Assembly (NCBI GenBank): GCA_030144725.1
Contig: JASKMD010000003.1
Location: 13,066,376-13,130,375 of the forward strand
Length of the DNA: 64,000 nucleotides
Reading direction: 5' to 3'
DNA from: Haematococcus lacustris
Taxonomy: Eukaryota > Chlorophyta > Chlorophyceae > Chlamydomonadales > Haematococcaceae
Shown here: piece by piece, positions 21,176 to 32,621 of the stretch
How the letters are laid out: every line of letters begins with the position of its first letter
How positions within the stretch are numbered: position 1 is the stretch's first letter
Translations under genes and position numbers: made by a program
Notes under the pieces: generated by a model
The model's database searches: none
Seen by the model: the letters and a program-made list of their open reading frames with translations, nothing else
What the model was told of the DNA's origin: nothing

Positions 21176-23829
21176 TACCGGTCCCGCAACACCACCCTGG
21201 CACAGCCTGCCAGCGCAGCCTCCCCACCCAGGCTGAGACAGCCAGCCTCACAGCAGCAGCCGTCCTAGGGTCCAGCCGAGGGCCAGCTGCCCGCCACAAC
21301 CCCCGGGCTGGCTGGGCATGCGTGGGTCACGCCATCCTGGCCCCCCCGCAGGCCGCCCCCACGCCAGGCCTGGGTGCAGGCAGCCATGGGTCCGGGCCAT
21401 CTAGTGGGGGAGGGGGGCTCGGGGGGACCTCTGCCAGGCCTGCATGGCTGCCCTTACCTGCTGGACCACGCTCAGGGGGGGGCCTGGCTGCAGCTGCCTC
21501 CAGGCCCCTACCGGCCCCGGCCCTGGCAACAGAGTCAGGCGCAGTGGGGACACACGCACCAGCAGCAGCGGCAGCAGCAGGGGGAGTGGGCCATAAAGGC
21601 AGGGACCACGTAGCCCCTCAGGGGGTCATGGGGGCTGGCCCTGGGCCCCCCCCTCCGGCACACCAGCAGGCAGGCAGTGGTGTGCAGCCTCAGGCCCCGG
21701 GCCGGCTGCCATGGGCCATGAACCATGCAAGCACACATGGTCATGCAAGTAGTGGTGGGGCCGGCAGCACATCAGATGGGGTGAAGAGTGTGACCAGCTG
21801 CCCCCACCAGCCCACGCCCACCGCCACCAACATCGTTGCAACAGGAGCAGCAGCAGCAGCAATAGCAGCAGCAGCAGCAGCCAGGCCAGGCATATGCCCC
21901 AGCGTTGGCGCCACCCCCCCTGCGGCAGTCATCACCTCTGCAGTCGCTGCCAGCAGGGCCTGCCCCCCGGATGCTGTGGCACCCAGCACCGCTGCGCCCG
22001 GGCAGCCGCTGTCTGGCCCCCGCCCCTCCTGCACCGCTGCTGCAACCAGCACTGCTGCCTTGACCAGCTCCACCTTCTACGGCCCTGCAGCCGGCCAGCC
22101 CGCAGCGCCGTCAGGGGCACGGGACCGCCCAGGGCCTGACTCCAATAGCCCTCTGGATCAGGCCCCGGGAGGGGGACAGCAGCAGGCGCGGCAAGGTCAG
22201 GGTCAGGGTCGGTCCCCAGGCCAGCGCCAGCCAAGGTCGGGCCCCAATGCCAAGCTGCTGGGCTCCCCAGCTGGCTCAGCTCGGAAGCAGCAGCAGCAGG
22301 GGCAGCGGCAGCAAGTAGCACAGCTGGTTGGGCAGGGGCAGGGGCAGCAGCAGCAGGGCATGGAGGGAGGGGCTGGCCGAGGTCGGGGAGCTGGGTGTCC
22401 TCAAGGCAAGGCTGGCTGCCCCTGCTGCCCACCCCACCCTCACAGCCGGTCTGCTCACCTTTTCACAGTCATCTAACCCCTCCACCCTCCACCCTCGGGC
22501 CCCACCGTACCTCCATGCTCTGCCTCACATCATCACACCTCACATCACCCTTGCATCACCTGGTCACACGTGTGAGACTCACTGTCTGCCTACCCACCTC
22601 CTATGCTCATTTGGTCTTGCCGCCTCACCTCCTCCTTGGGCCAGCCGACCTTGCGTGGCTGCTGCTCAGCAACTTTCAACTTCAACCCTCTCGGCTCACC
22701 CAACCCAGACCAACACCCACAGCTACCCCACAGCCTAGCCTTGCAAGCATTGGCAATATTGTTTTATATCATGAATCTTGATAACCTGCATGCCATTTTG
22801 CGCCATGCTCCCATGTGTTGGTCACCTCACTGCAAGTCACCTGTCTCCTCCATCAGTCTGTCAGGCGCTGCATGTGCCCTGACCTGACCAAGGCTACACA
22901 GCAGCTGAGATAGGACACCGCCAGCCCCCTTTGTGCAGGCAGGCTTGCAGCCCCCTACTGCCCCTGCCCCTGGCTTGGCCTGCAGGGGGCGAGGGGCTGC
23001 AAGGCCCGGGCTTCAAGGCAGGCCCTGCCCACCCTCTGGCCTGCAGCATCAGCCTGGAGTCAGCCTCACACCTGGGCTTCACCTTCCCTGGGCCTCACAA
23101 TGACGTCACACAGGTCATGCGGTGAGAGGTCACACCGTCACTCTGCCTAGTGTGACTGCAGCGCGATGAGCCACTGGGAAAGGAGGAGTGGGGGAGGTTG
23201 GGGAGGTGGAGGAGAGGGAGGGGAGGGGGAGCAGGGGAAGGGGAGGGGGAGAAAGGAAGAGCATGGCTTGCAGTGGGTTGCCCGTGTGTGGGGAGAAGTG
23301 GTGCCGAGCGAGGGGGCGGGTGGGCCCCACCACAGGAGGTGGTGTGGTGGGTGACCTGGCGGTCCTTGGCCTCTGTGTCAGTGCCCTGCATGGCTGCTGC
23401 AGGGACACGGCTGGCTGCAGCTTTGATGCGGGGCGCAAGTGCTGGCTGGTGCCCATGAAGCTGCACCAGGTAGCACCAGGCCAGGCACCCCTGACCTGCC
23501 AACCGTCCTTGACACACACACACACACAGCCCCTCCTCCCTCCCCTTCCCTTCACCTCAGGCCTGGTCAGCGGCAGGGGTCCAATACTGGCTGGACAAAC
23601 CACCTGCTGCCCTGCACCTGCTGGGCCCACCCCCTTGGGTGCTGGTGGGAGGGCCAGAGCTGCTCAGGGTGTGTGTCCTGCTCTTGCTGCCTCCTCCTCC
23701 TGCTCTGCTGCTGCTGCTGCTGCTGCCGCTGCCGCTGCCGCTGCCGCTGCCGCTGCCGCTGCCCCTGCTGCCGCGCCGCGCCGCTGCTGCTGCGTGCTGC
23801 TGCTGCTGCTGCCGCCGCCGCGCCACTGC

Positions 23830-23868
<39 letters not shown>

Positions 23869-26800
23869 TGCTGCTGCCGCTGCTGCCGTAAGCCCCACCG
23901 CCATGTCAGCCAGTGGGTCTGGCCCTGAAATCAAAGGCGATGCTGTAATTGTGGTGATGTGCCACACACCGCTCCCTGCTGCCCTGCTGCCCTCCCGCCT
24001 TGCCGCCCTGCCGCCCTGCTGCCCTGCACCTGCCCTGCCCCAGGTGGTGAAGGACAAGCTGGGCCGGCTAGGCAGTGTGAAGGTGGCCTGGGAGAGGGAC
24101 CTGCCCGACCTGGTGCAGGCAGTGCACCGTGCAGCCCTGGCCAGGCCGGATGACGCCGCAAGGTGCGCTGCTTGCACCCCTTGCCCCCCCTTGCCCTCAG
24201 TCTCCTCCCTCGGCCCCCAGCCCTGCTTCTTGACTGTACAGATCCTGGTCTGCTGCCCCCTGTGGCCTAGTGCCCCTGAGCCCCTGCCCTGGCCCCTGAG
24301 CCTGGTGCTCCCTGCCCCCTGAGCCCCTGCCCTGCCCCCTGAGCCCCACTCTGCCTCTGCCCCTCTCACCCCTGCGGCCCCCTTGCCCCTACAGGTACAG
24401 CCGGGTGCAGCAGCTGGTGAATGACATGGGCCAGAGCCTGGAGCAGCAGATGCACGCATTCCAACGAGAGGGGGTCAAGTGGGCGCTGGCGCATGGCGGC
24501 CGGGTGCTCATAGGTAGGCCCTGGCCCTGGCCCTGGCCCTGGCCCTGGCCCTGGCCCTGGAGCACAAAGGAGCACAACACCGCTGCTGCTGCTGCTAGCA
24601 AACCTACTGTTGCTGCTGCTGCTGCTGCTACTATCAATCAACCCTGCTGCTGCTAGCGATCCTCCTGCTGCTGCTGCTGACACCGTGGCAGGTGATGAGA
24701 TGGGTCTAGGCAAGACTGTGCAGGGGTGCGCGCTGATGAAGTGCTACGAAGACGAGTGGCCCGCCCTGGTGGTCACACCCTCCTCACTCAGGCAGCAGTG
24801 GGCTGACGCGCTGAAGAAGGTGACAGGCCAGGCCAGGGGCAGAGGCAGGGGCAGGGGCAGGGGCAGGGGCAGGGGCAGGGGCAGGGGCAAGGGCAGGGGC
24901 AGGGGCAGGGGCAGGGGCAGGGGCAGGGGCAGGGGCAGGGGCAGGGGCAGGGGCAGGGGCAGGGGCAGGGGTCGGAGCCAGGGCTGTGCTTCAGAGCTAA
25001 TGCTTGCTGACATTGCCCTCCCTGCCCTCCTGCAGTGGATAGGCGTGCTGGACATAGACATCCACACGGTGTTCAGCAAGACTGACCAGCAGATGGTGGG
25101 TGCCCTGCCTGCCCTGCCTGCACCTCACCACCCCGCCGACCCTCGCTAGCCAAACCCTTGCTGCCTCCCCTATGGCTGCAGCTCTCACACCACTTGTTCC
25201 TGCACTCACCAACGTCCTCCATCCCACTGGTCAAGCCTTGCTGCTGACACACCCTGCGGTGACCAACGCCCTGAGCTTCACTCTGACCCCGCCTCTGCCC
25301 TCACCAGGGGCAGCACCTCGTGACACCCCTGTCACACCAACTGACACACTCACCCATGTCCTCCATGCCACTATTCAGGCCTTGCTGCTGCCGCCCCTGC
25401 CGTGACCACCCTGCTGAGATTTCACATTGACCTTGACCCTGGCCATGCCTGTTGGCTTCATGCTGCAGCACCTGGGGCTGGCTGCAGGTCCTTGATGCTC
25501 GCAAGTCGAGGCTGGTGGACAAGCATATACGGCTGCCTTTCCGCATCTTGGTCATCAGCTATGACGTGAGGTGCTGCTGCCCCCTCACCCACCACCTCAC
25601 CCACCACCTCACCCACCCCCTCCCCCCTCCCCCTCCCCCTCCCCCTCCCCCTCCCCCTCCCCCTCCCCCTCCCCCTCCCCCTCCCCCTCCCCCTCCCCCT
25701 CCCCCTCCCCCTCCCCCTCCCCCTCCCCCTCCCCTCCCCCTCCCCCTCCCCCTCCCCCTCCCCCTCCCCCTCCCCCTCCCCCTCCCCCTCCCCCTCCCCC
25801 TCCCCCTCCCCCCCCCCTCCCCCTCCCCCTCCCCCTCCCCCTCCCCCTCCCCCTCCCCCTCCCCCTCCCCCTCCCCCTCCCCCTCCCCCTCCCCCTCCCC
25901 CGCCCCCTCCCCCTCCCCCTCGCCCTCGCCCTCGCCCTCGCCCTCGCCCTCGCCCTCCCCCTCCTCCTCCTCCTGCCATGCCTCCCGTCACGCCTCCCCC
26001 TGCCTTGCACCTCGCAGTACCTCGACCGTGCTCAGGAGGAGCTGCAGGGCCTGGGCTTCCAGGTGGTGGTGCTGGATGAGGCGCACTACATCAAGAACCA
26101 CCAGGCAAGCCAGGGCAGGGCGGCACTTGAGGCAGCTGAGGGAGTGTCAGGCTGCTGCGATGCCTCTGGGTAGGCCACAGCAATCTAGAGCAGGGCAGGG
26201 CAGGCAGGTGGATGCACCAGCTGGTGTGGAGGTGGAGGGTGGGGGGCAGAAGCAGGGAGGGCAGGGGAGGGGGAGGGGGGAAGGGACATGACCTCCTGTG
26301 GCCCAGCCAGCTGTGGAGGGGCGCCGCTGACCCTAACCCAGCCCCGCCCCGCCCCGCCCCACCCCGCCCCGCCCCGCGCCCCGCCCCGCCCCGCCCCGCC
26401 CCTGGTTGGTGCCTCTCTCCCGCGAGTGTTGCTCTGACACACATTGGCCTTGGCCCTCATGGCCAGCTGCCTCGCACCCCTGGCTGCCGCCCCCCACCCC
26501 TGAGCCCCCCCGGAATGGGTAGGGCCAAGGGAGGGAGAGCAGGGCAGGAGCCTGCGACCCCTCCTGCCCTTGCTGCTCACTCCTCGCCCGGCCCCAGCAC
26601 CCTGCCTGCCCTGACTACCTGGCTGCAGGCCAAGAGGACCAAGGCGGCGCTGCCACTGCTGCAAAAGGCGCAGCGGGCAGTGCTGCTGTCTGGCACCCCT
26701 GCCTTGTCCCGACCTCATGAGCTCATGACGCTCATGCAGGTCAGCCGGGCAGCAGGCAGCCGGGGGGGGGACAGGTAGCAGCTGGGGTGGGCTCGACAGC

Positions 26801-29800
26801 TTGGGTTGGGAGGGGGAAGCAGCTTGGGGCTGTCGGTGGTTAGGGTAGCCCATACCTTAGCTGCGACTGAAGAGCCCGAGAACGTGAAGGAGGAAATGTG
26901 AGCGAGCGTGAAGGAGGAAACCTGCAGACCCTTGCCTGCTTGCTGCTGCTGCTGCTGCTGCCTGGACTGCCGGCACCGCCAGTGCTGTTGCTGTCACTGC
27001 CGGTGTTGTAGGCGGTGCTGCCCGCTGCCAAGATCAAGCACTCAGACTTCATGGAGCGATACTGCCGGCTTGACAAGTAGGCTACCCATGGTGTTGGTTA
27101 AACTGATCTTGCTGCTGATCCTGATCCTGATCTTGTTGTCAGTCCTGATCTCGATCCTGATCTTGATCTTGTTCTTAATCTTGCTGTTTATCCTTATGCT
27201 GTTGTCGTTGGGGGTGGCGGTGGTGGTGGTGGTGTGCAGCTGGCGGAAGGTGGTCGGCAGCAAGAACACTGACGAGCTGAACAAGCTCATCACCGGCACC
27301 TTCATGATACGCCGCCTCAAGAAGGACGTGCTGACACAGCTGCCCCCTAAGATCAGGCAGCAGGTCAGCCAGCAATATCCTCACATGACCAAGGGCCCCC
27401 AACACCACTAATCCCACCAACACCACCGACGCCACCAACACCACCGACCCGCCCGCCCGCCCGTCCCCCATTAACCCACCTGCCCATGCCCCCCATACCC
27501 GCCTACCCAGCTGCTGCGTGGCTGCTGCCTCCCGCTGCCGGCTGGCCTGGGTGTACCTGAGTGCAGGTGTACCTGAGAGTCGACGACAAGGCTGCAGTGC
27601 AGCTGAAGCGGCAGCAGGGGCAGCTGGCCGAGATCAAGGAGCTCATGAGCTGTGGAGGCGGCATGGCTGGCTCACTGAATGGTGAGTGCGGCAACAGGCG
27701 GGGTGGGGTAGGGAGGGGAGGGGAGAGCAGGGGCAGGCACACAGCAAGGTGGGAAACTGGCTGGCAGGGAAGTCAGGCTTCGCATCCTGGGGGCCATTAC
27801 AATGGTGGCAGACCGGCCTTGCAGTGAAGGTAGGTGTAATGTGTGGGATTCCACGTCAGTCACGCACCCTGCAGGGTAGATGTAGCCTTGATGATAAAGG
27901 ATCGATGTAGCCTAGATGAGCGGGGTGGCTCCTTGGATTTTTAAATCAAAGGCCTCAGCACTGCACCAGGAGGACCACAGTGCCCACGCCTGGCACCTCG
28001 CCCTGCTCTGCAGCTGGTGGTAAGCCTTCAGACTGTTAGCCTAGTCGGAGCAAAGTTGTATGTTTTGAGCTGTGACCAGCCTACCCTGCACCAGCTACAG
28101 TCAGCACTCCTCACCACCTCATGCTTTGCGCTGCCTGCCCTGCCCCACCCTGCCCCACCCTGCCCAGCCCTGGCCTGGCTCCACTGTGCCATGTTCTGTG
28201 CAGCCCTACACCAGGAGCAGCGGCAGGCAGTGATGGGGCTGTACCATGAGACAGCTCGCCTGAAGGTGCCGGCAGTGCAGGGGTACATCAAGGTGCGCCC
28301 TACTGGCGTCTGGCTGCACAGTCATGCTGATCTGATCTTTTGTCATGCTGATCTGATTACTGGTCATGCTGATCTGATCTTTGACATCATACACTTATAC
28401 GGTTTGAACTGTTGGTGGTGTTCTACGGCTGGGTTCAATTGCCAGGCAGACCGAGACGACCTGGACCCTTAGCCTGGTCACCGCACATGACAGCCCGGGC
28501 TGATCCTGTAGCAGACCCGCCCCTGCCTGCTAGCCCTGCCCCCAGCGCTGCTCGTGAGGTGCGCAGGACCTGCTGGAGAATGACGTGAAGATGCTGGTGT
28601 TTGGCCACCACATGGTGCTGCTGGATGGCGTGGAGAAGGCCGTCAACGACTGTAAGGTGAGGTAAGGTGTGGGAGGGATGGGGTGCGGCGAAGTGAGGTG
28701 AGGTGAGGTCGGCAGGGGACGAAGACGGGAGGGGGTGGAGAAGGGTCGGGGTCCTGCATTGTGTCAACACCCACAAACTCCCCACCCTGCATGTCATGCA
28801 TCCGTCACATGCTTCTCACCCTGACAGCCACGTAGCCCCTAGCTGCTGGCAGCCACCTATTCTATGCTGCTGCCAGCGACTTGTGCAATGTGTGCGGTGC
28901 GGCTGCAGACCAAGTACATCCGTATCGATGGCAAAACCAGCGCTAAGTCACGTGACGGCATGCGGGCGCAGTTCCAGGAGGACCCGGACACCAAGGTGAG
29001 GGGACCAGTCCATCCAGGAGCTGTAAGCCACCCACACCTCACCCTGACCCTGACCCTGACCCTGACCCTGACCCTGACCCTGACCCTGACCCTGACCCTG
29101 ACCCTGACCCTGACCCTGACCCTGACCCTGACCCTGACCCTGACCCTGACCCTGACCCTGACCTTGACCCTGACCCTGACCCTGACCCTGACCCTGACCC
29201 TGACCCTGACCCTGGCCCTGGCCCTGACCCTGACCCTGGCCCTGACCCTGACCCTGACCCTGACCCTGACCCTGACCCTGACCCTGACCCTGACCCTGAC
29301 CCTGACCCTGACCCTGACCCTGACCTGGCTGCCTGCCAGGTGGCCATCCTAGGCATCCAGGCTGCGGGCGTAGGCCTCACCCTCACTGCCGCCAGCACCG
29401 TCCTGTTCGCAGAGCTCAGCTGGTGGGTTGCCTGTTGCCTGTTCAGGCTCTGACCTGCTTGCTTCTCTTCCGCCTGCGCCTGCGCCTGCTGCGTCTAGAC
29501 ATCTGTTGCTGCTCAGGCTGCTGTTGTCAATGCAGCAGGGCAGCAGGCAGCAGGGCAGCAGGCAGCAGGGCAGCAGGGGGGCATGCAGCAGGGCAGCAGG
29601 GGGGCATGCAGCAGGGCAGCAGGGGGGCATGCAGCAGGGCAGCAGGCAGCAGGGGTGGCAGCGGGGGTGGCAGTGGCAGTGGTGCACACCTCTGCCTCAC
29701 CGCCATGCTCGCATGCTCGCATGCAGGGTCCCTGGAGAAATCATGCAAGCTGAGGACAGAGCTCACCGCATTGGGCAGGAGAGCTCCGTCAACATCCACT

Positions 29801-30824
29801 TTCTCCTGGTAGGTCCATGTCGCTGTGGGAGCCTCTGCTGCTGCTGCTGCTGTTGGCACTGCAGCCTGTTGGTGCTGCTGCTGCCAGGGCTGAGGCTGTG
29901 CTGCTCTCAGCTGCCACCTTGTGCATTCCTTTCCAGCTGCTGAAGCCACCTCTCTTGGCCTGGGCCGCGTAGGCTGTGACTGGCTTGTGCCCTGCCCCTG
30001 CCCCTGCCCCTGCCCCTGCCCCTGCCCTGCCCTGCCCCTCCCCTCCCCCAGCCCCTGTTCCTGTCTACGCCCAATCTAGGTGAGCAACTCCATAGACGAC
30101 ATCATGTGGGACACCATCCAGAGCAAGCTCAACAACGTGGGCCGAGTGCTGGACGGCAAGACAGACTCCCTGCAGGTCAGCTCCACACCTGCACCACCGC
30201 AGCACAGGCAGCACAGGCAGCACAGGCAGCACAGGCAGCAGGGCCAGGGTAAGGCAGCAGGCAGGCCAAGGCATCAGCGACTACCGCCCCGCCAGCAGCT
30301 AGAATGAGTGAGGGGCTGAGCGTGCGCAGCTTGGCCAGCAGGCACAACACCAGGGGCACCCAGACGCTGCCACCCGTGCAGCAGAGCAGGGTGGCCTTGC
30401 AGCTGAGGGGTAAATCGACTACCCTGACAACAGCAGAGGGGTCAGGAAAGCAGCAGCACGAGGAGCAGCAGCAGGGACAGTGGCTGCTGCAGCACGGCAC
30501 GCCCCCCTGTGTGCCGTGCAGGTCGCCTCAAAGACGGAAGCCGTGAGGACGTCAGGCACCCTGGACGCTTACCTCCAGCCCGCCACCAGCCCCAAGCGCA
30601 GCAGCGGGGCAGGGGGGGCGTCAGGCCGCGCGGCTGCTGCCGGCACAGAAGAGGCATATGGGCCCCCTAGCAAACGCAGCCGGGGCAGTGGGGGGCCTGT
30701 GTCCGGGGCGGCAAGTGCTGCACCTCTGCCGCAGGCAACAGCAACAGATGGTCAGGACTCTGATGATGACGGCCACGTGGTGGTGGTTGGCACCAAGCGT
30801 GCACGGCGCCGTGCGATGGAGTAG
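20519..30824 (+). CDS. SMARCAL1: SMARCAL1-type (HARP) SNF2 annealing helicase
   Basis: SMARCAL1 re-anneals RPA-coated DNA at stalled replication forks. The ATG at 20519 begins an acidic helix (MGYDDEDWDDEAFAAIDNLV). An Ala/Pro/Gln-rich region to about 22480 is probably disordered; its exon limits are unsure. Phase-consistent exons follow: HARP domain 23047-23121, 23382-23469 and 24044-24162; then 24395-24513, 24692-24819 (DEMGLGKT), 25036-25095, 25488-25565, 26018-26104 (DEAH), 26629-26739 (LLSGTP), 27012-27076, 27240-27363 (FMIRRLKKDVLTQLP), 27567-27681, 28204-28292, 28567-28656, 28909-28995 (YIRIDGKT), 29340-29422 (GIQAAGVGLTLTAA), 29727-29808 (QAEDRAHRIGQ), 30080-30175 and 30522-30824. The intron after the DEAH exon starts GC, not GT. 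Plant-type ZRANB3 is an alternative, but the HARP-like segment favours SMARCAL1. Confidence 0.85.
24836..24970. repeat. (GGGGCA)n minisatellite in a helicase intron
   Basis: About 22 AGGGGC hexamers follow the Walker-motif exon. The G-rich strand is the sense strand here, unlike the other arrays of this gene. Confidence 0.95.
25617..25960. repeat. (CCCCCT)n minisatellite in a helicase intron
   Basis: About 50 CCCCCT hexamers lie between the exon ending ISYD and the DEAH exon, drifting into CGCCCT at the 3' end. The sense strand is C-rich, a long polypyrimidine tract just before the acceptor at 26017. Confidence 0.95.
29041..29324. repeat. (CCCTGA)n minisatellite in a helicase intron
   Basis: About 47 CCCTGA hexamers, nearly perfect, lie in the intron before the exon VAILGIQAAG. 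The same hexamer, also on the sense strand, fills an intron of the minus-strand kinase gene at 50445-50687. Confidence 0.95.
29530..29660. repeat. CAGCAGGGG/GCATGCAG tandem
   Basis: Intronic repeats of CAGCAGGGCAGCAGG (three units), then of GGGGGCATGCAGCAGGGCAGCA (three units). Confidence 0.85.
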
Positions 30825-31733
30825 CGGCTGGGTGGCAGCGCCCTTGCTCCTCCTCACACAGCTCCTCCTCCTCCTCCCCCAAACCCCTGACCTCCCCCTT
30901 GGCCTGCTGGGGGCTGACGCTTCAAGCGGCAGCTCGCCCTGACCTCCTCGAGTCTAGGAGTGCGTGGCAGGAAGCCCTGATTCCCTGGAGGAGGGAGCAG
31001 CTGAGGAGCAGCTGGTGAGCAGCTAGGAAGAAGGTGGGTATCAGGAGCGTGGTAGGTGCAGCAGCCATGCACCACCAGGGGCCAGCTGCACCCCCCGCTG
31101 AGGAGGTGGAGTGAGGAGTGAGTCCTCACAGGGGTGGCCCAGCCCCGCCCTGCTCAGAGGTAGTGGCTGATGGTTCAGGCGGTGAGCTCAGGGCACATCA
31201 TCTACTAGCCCAGCGCTGACCTGCCCAGCTGGAGGCTGGGGCTGGGGCTTTGCAGAGCTTGCAGCTAGGGCACCCCCCCTGGCCCTGGTGGCTGGTGGGG
31301 AGAGGGAGCCTGGCCTGGCAGCAGGTTGGGGTCGTCCTGAGCTGGGGCTGCCAGCAGGCCCCCCTGCTCAGCCCAGCCTAGCCCCAGCCGGCGCATCCAG
31401 CACCAGCAAAAGCCGGCAACAACAGCACAGCAGTATGACATCATGACCGCTGGACCAGCATGACCGCATACATACATGACATGACCAGGACATAGGATAG
31501 GATAGCGAAGGACAGTCGTGTTATCTCGGCTGAAGTGTCTTGAAGTGCTCAATGTCGTAGCTAACGAGTGCTCGATGACGTGTTTGTGCTTCGCTGCGAA
31601 CACTCGACGACAGACGTTGCGTGCGCCGGACATGTCGTGAGGTGTGATGCCAACGATACGCGACTGCAGGCGGGATTTCGACATCGCAATAGCTCGCCTC
31701 AACCCCGTGATTGGTGCAGCGAAAGCTCGACGC
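30825..31733. other. Intergenic; no gene supported
   Basis: This lies downstream of the helicase gene up to the assembly gap. A minus-strand open stretch at 31560-31700 (MSKSRLQSRIVGITPHDMSG) is the only coding-like signal. It could be a 5' exon cut off by the gap, but nothing confirms it. Confidence 0.4.
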
Positions 31734-32233
31734 NNNNNNNNNNNNNNNNNNNNNNNNNNNNNNNNNNNNNNNNNNNNNNNNNNNNNNNNNNNNNNNNNNN
31801 NNNNNNNNNNNNNNNNNNNNNNNNNNNNNNNNNNNNNNNNNNNNNNNNNNNNNNNNNNNNNNNNNNNNNNNNNNNNNNNNNNNNNNNNNNNNNNNNNNNN
31901 NNNNNNNNNNNNNNNNNNNNNNNNNNNNNNNNNNNNNNNNNNNNNNNNNNNNNNNNNNNNNNNNNNNNNNNNNNNNNNNNNNNNNNNNNNNNNNNNNNNN
32001 NNNNNNNNNNNNNNNNNNNNNNNNNNNNNNNNNNNNNNNNNNNNNNNNNNNNNNNNNNNNNNNNNNNNNNNNNNNNNNNNNNNNNNNNNNNNNNNNNNNN
32101 NNNNNNNNNNNNNNNNNNNNNNNNNNNNNNNNNNNNNNNNNNNNNNNNNNNNNNNNNNNNNNNNNNNNNNNNNNNNNNNNNNNNNNNNNNNNNNNNNNNN
32201 NNNNNNNNNNNNNNNNNNNNNNNNNNNNNNNNN
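31734..32233. other. Assembly gap (500 N)
   Basis: Exactly 500 undetermined bases, a conventional placeholder of unknown true length. The 5' exons of the EBP2-like gene are probably hidden here or were lost at this join. Confidence 1.
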
Positions 32234-32621
32234 GGCAGCAGAGGGGCTACAGCCCCTGCTGAGGTGCCACTTGCCTCACAGCTGGGAACAGCTCTGGGTC
32301 AGGGACTAAGGAGGTGAGGGAGAAAAACATCGGCTATAGAAGCAAGAAGGCGGGCTGGCAGGCGGGCTGGGAGGGCAGGTGGACAGGCAGGTGGGCGGAG
32401 CAGGAGCCTGTGTCAGAGCCCACCAGCAGCCAGACAACTCCCTCGCACAGTGACATCATAGCGTGGCCTGACTCCGCCTGGGCCCTCACCAGCACCAGGA
32501 GCACACCGCACAGCACTGCAGAGCAGCGGTGCTAAAGCACACCCAGGTCAAAAGCGCAGCTCCTCTTAGGTACATGATTGCTGCGACCCTGCCAAGCACC
32601 AGTTACCATCGCTGGCCGCAG

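Noticed and set aside
20653..22476. A separate 607-residue Ala/Pro/Gln-rich gene
   Set aside because: It starts inside the first helicase exon region and has no motif of its own. It is better taken as part of the disordered helicase N-terminal region, with exon limits unknown.
23639..23928. Poly-Leu or poly-Cys signal-anchor-like sequence
   Set aside because: It comes from GCTGCC/GCTGCT microsatellite sequence in the intron between two HARP exons, which join in phase without it.
25458..26291. Open frames of poly-Pro, Leu-Pro, Gly-Glu or Gly-Arg, 130-280 residues
   Set aside because: All are translations of the CCCCCT array in a helicase intron, on either strand.
31568..32317. Open frames running through the N block
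   Set aside because: The central residues are undetermined bases, so the frames have no meaning.
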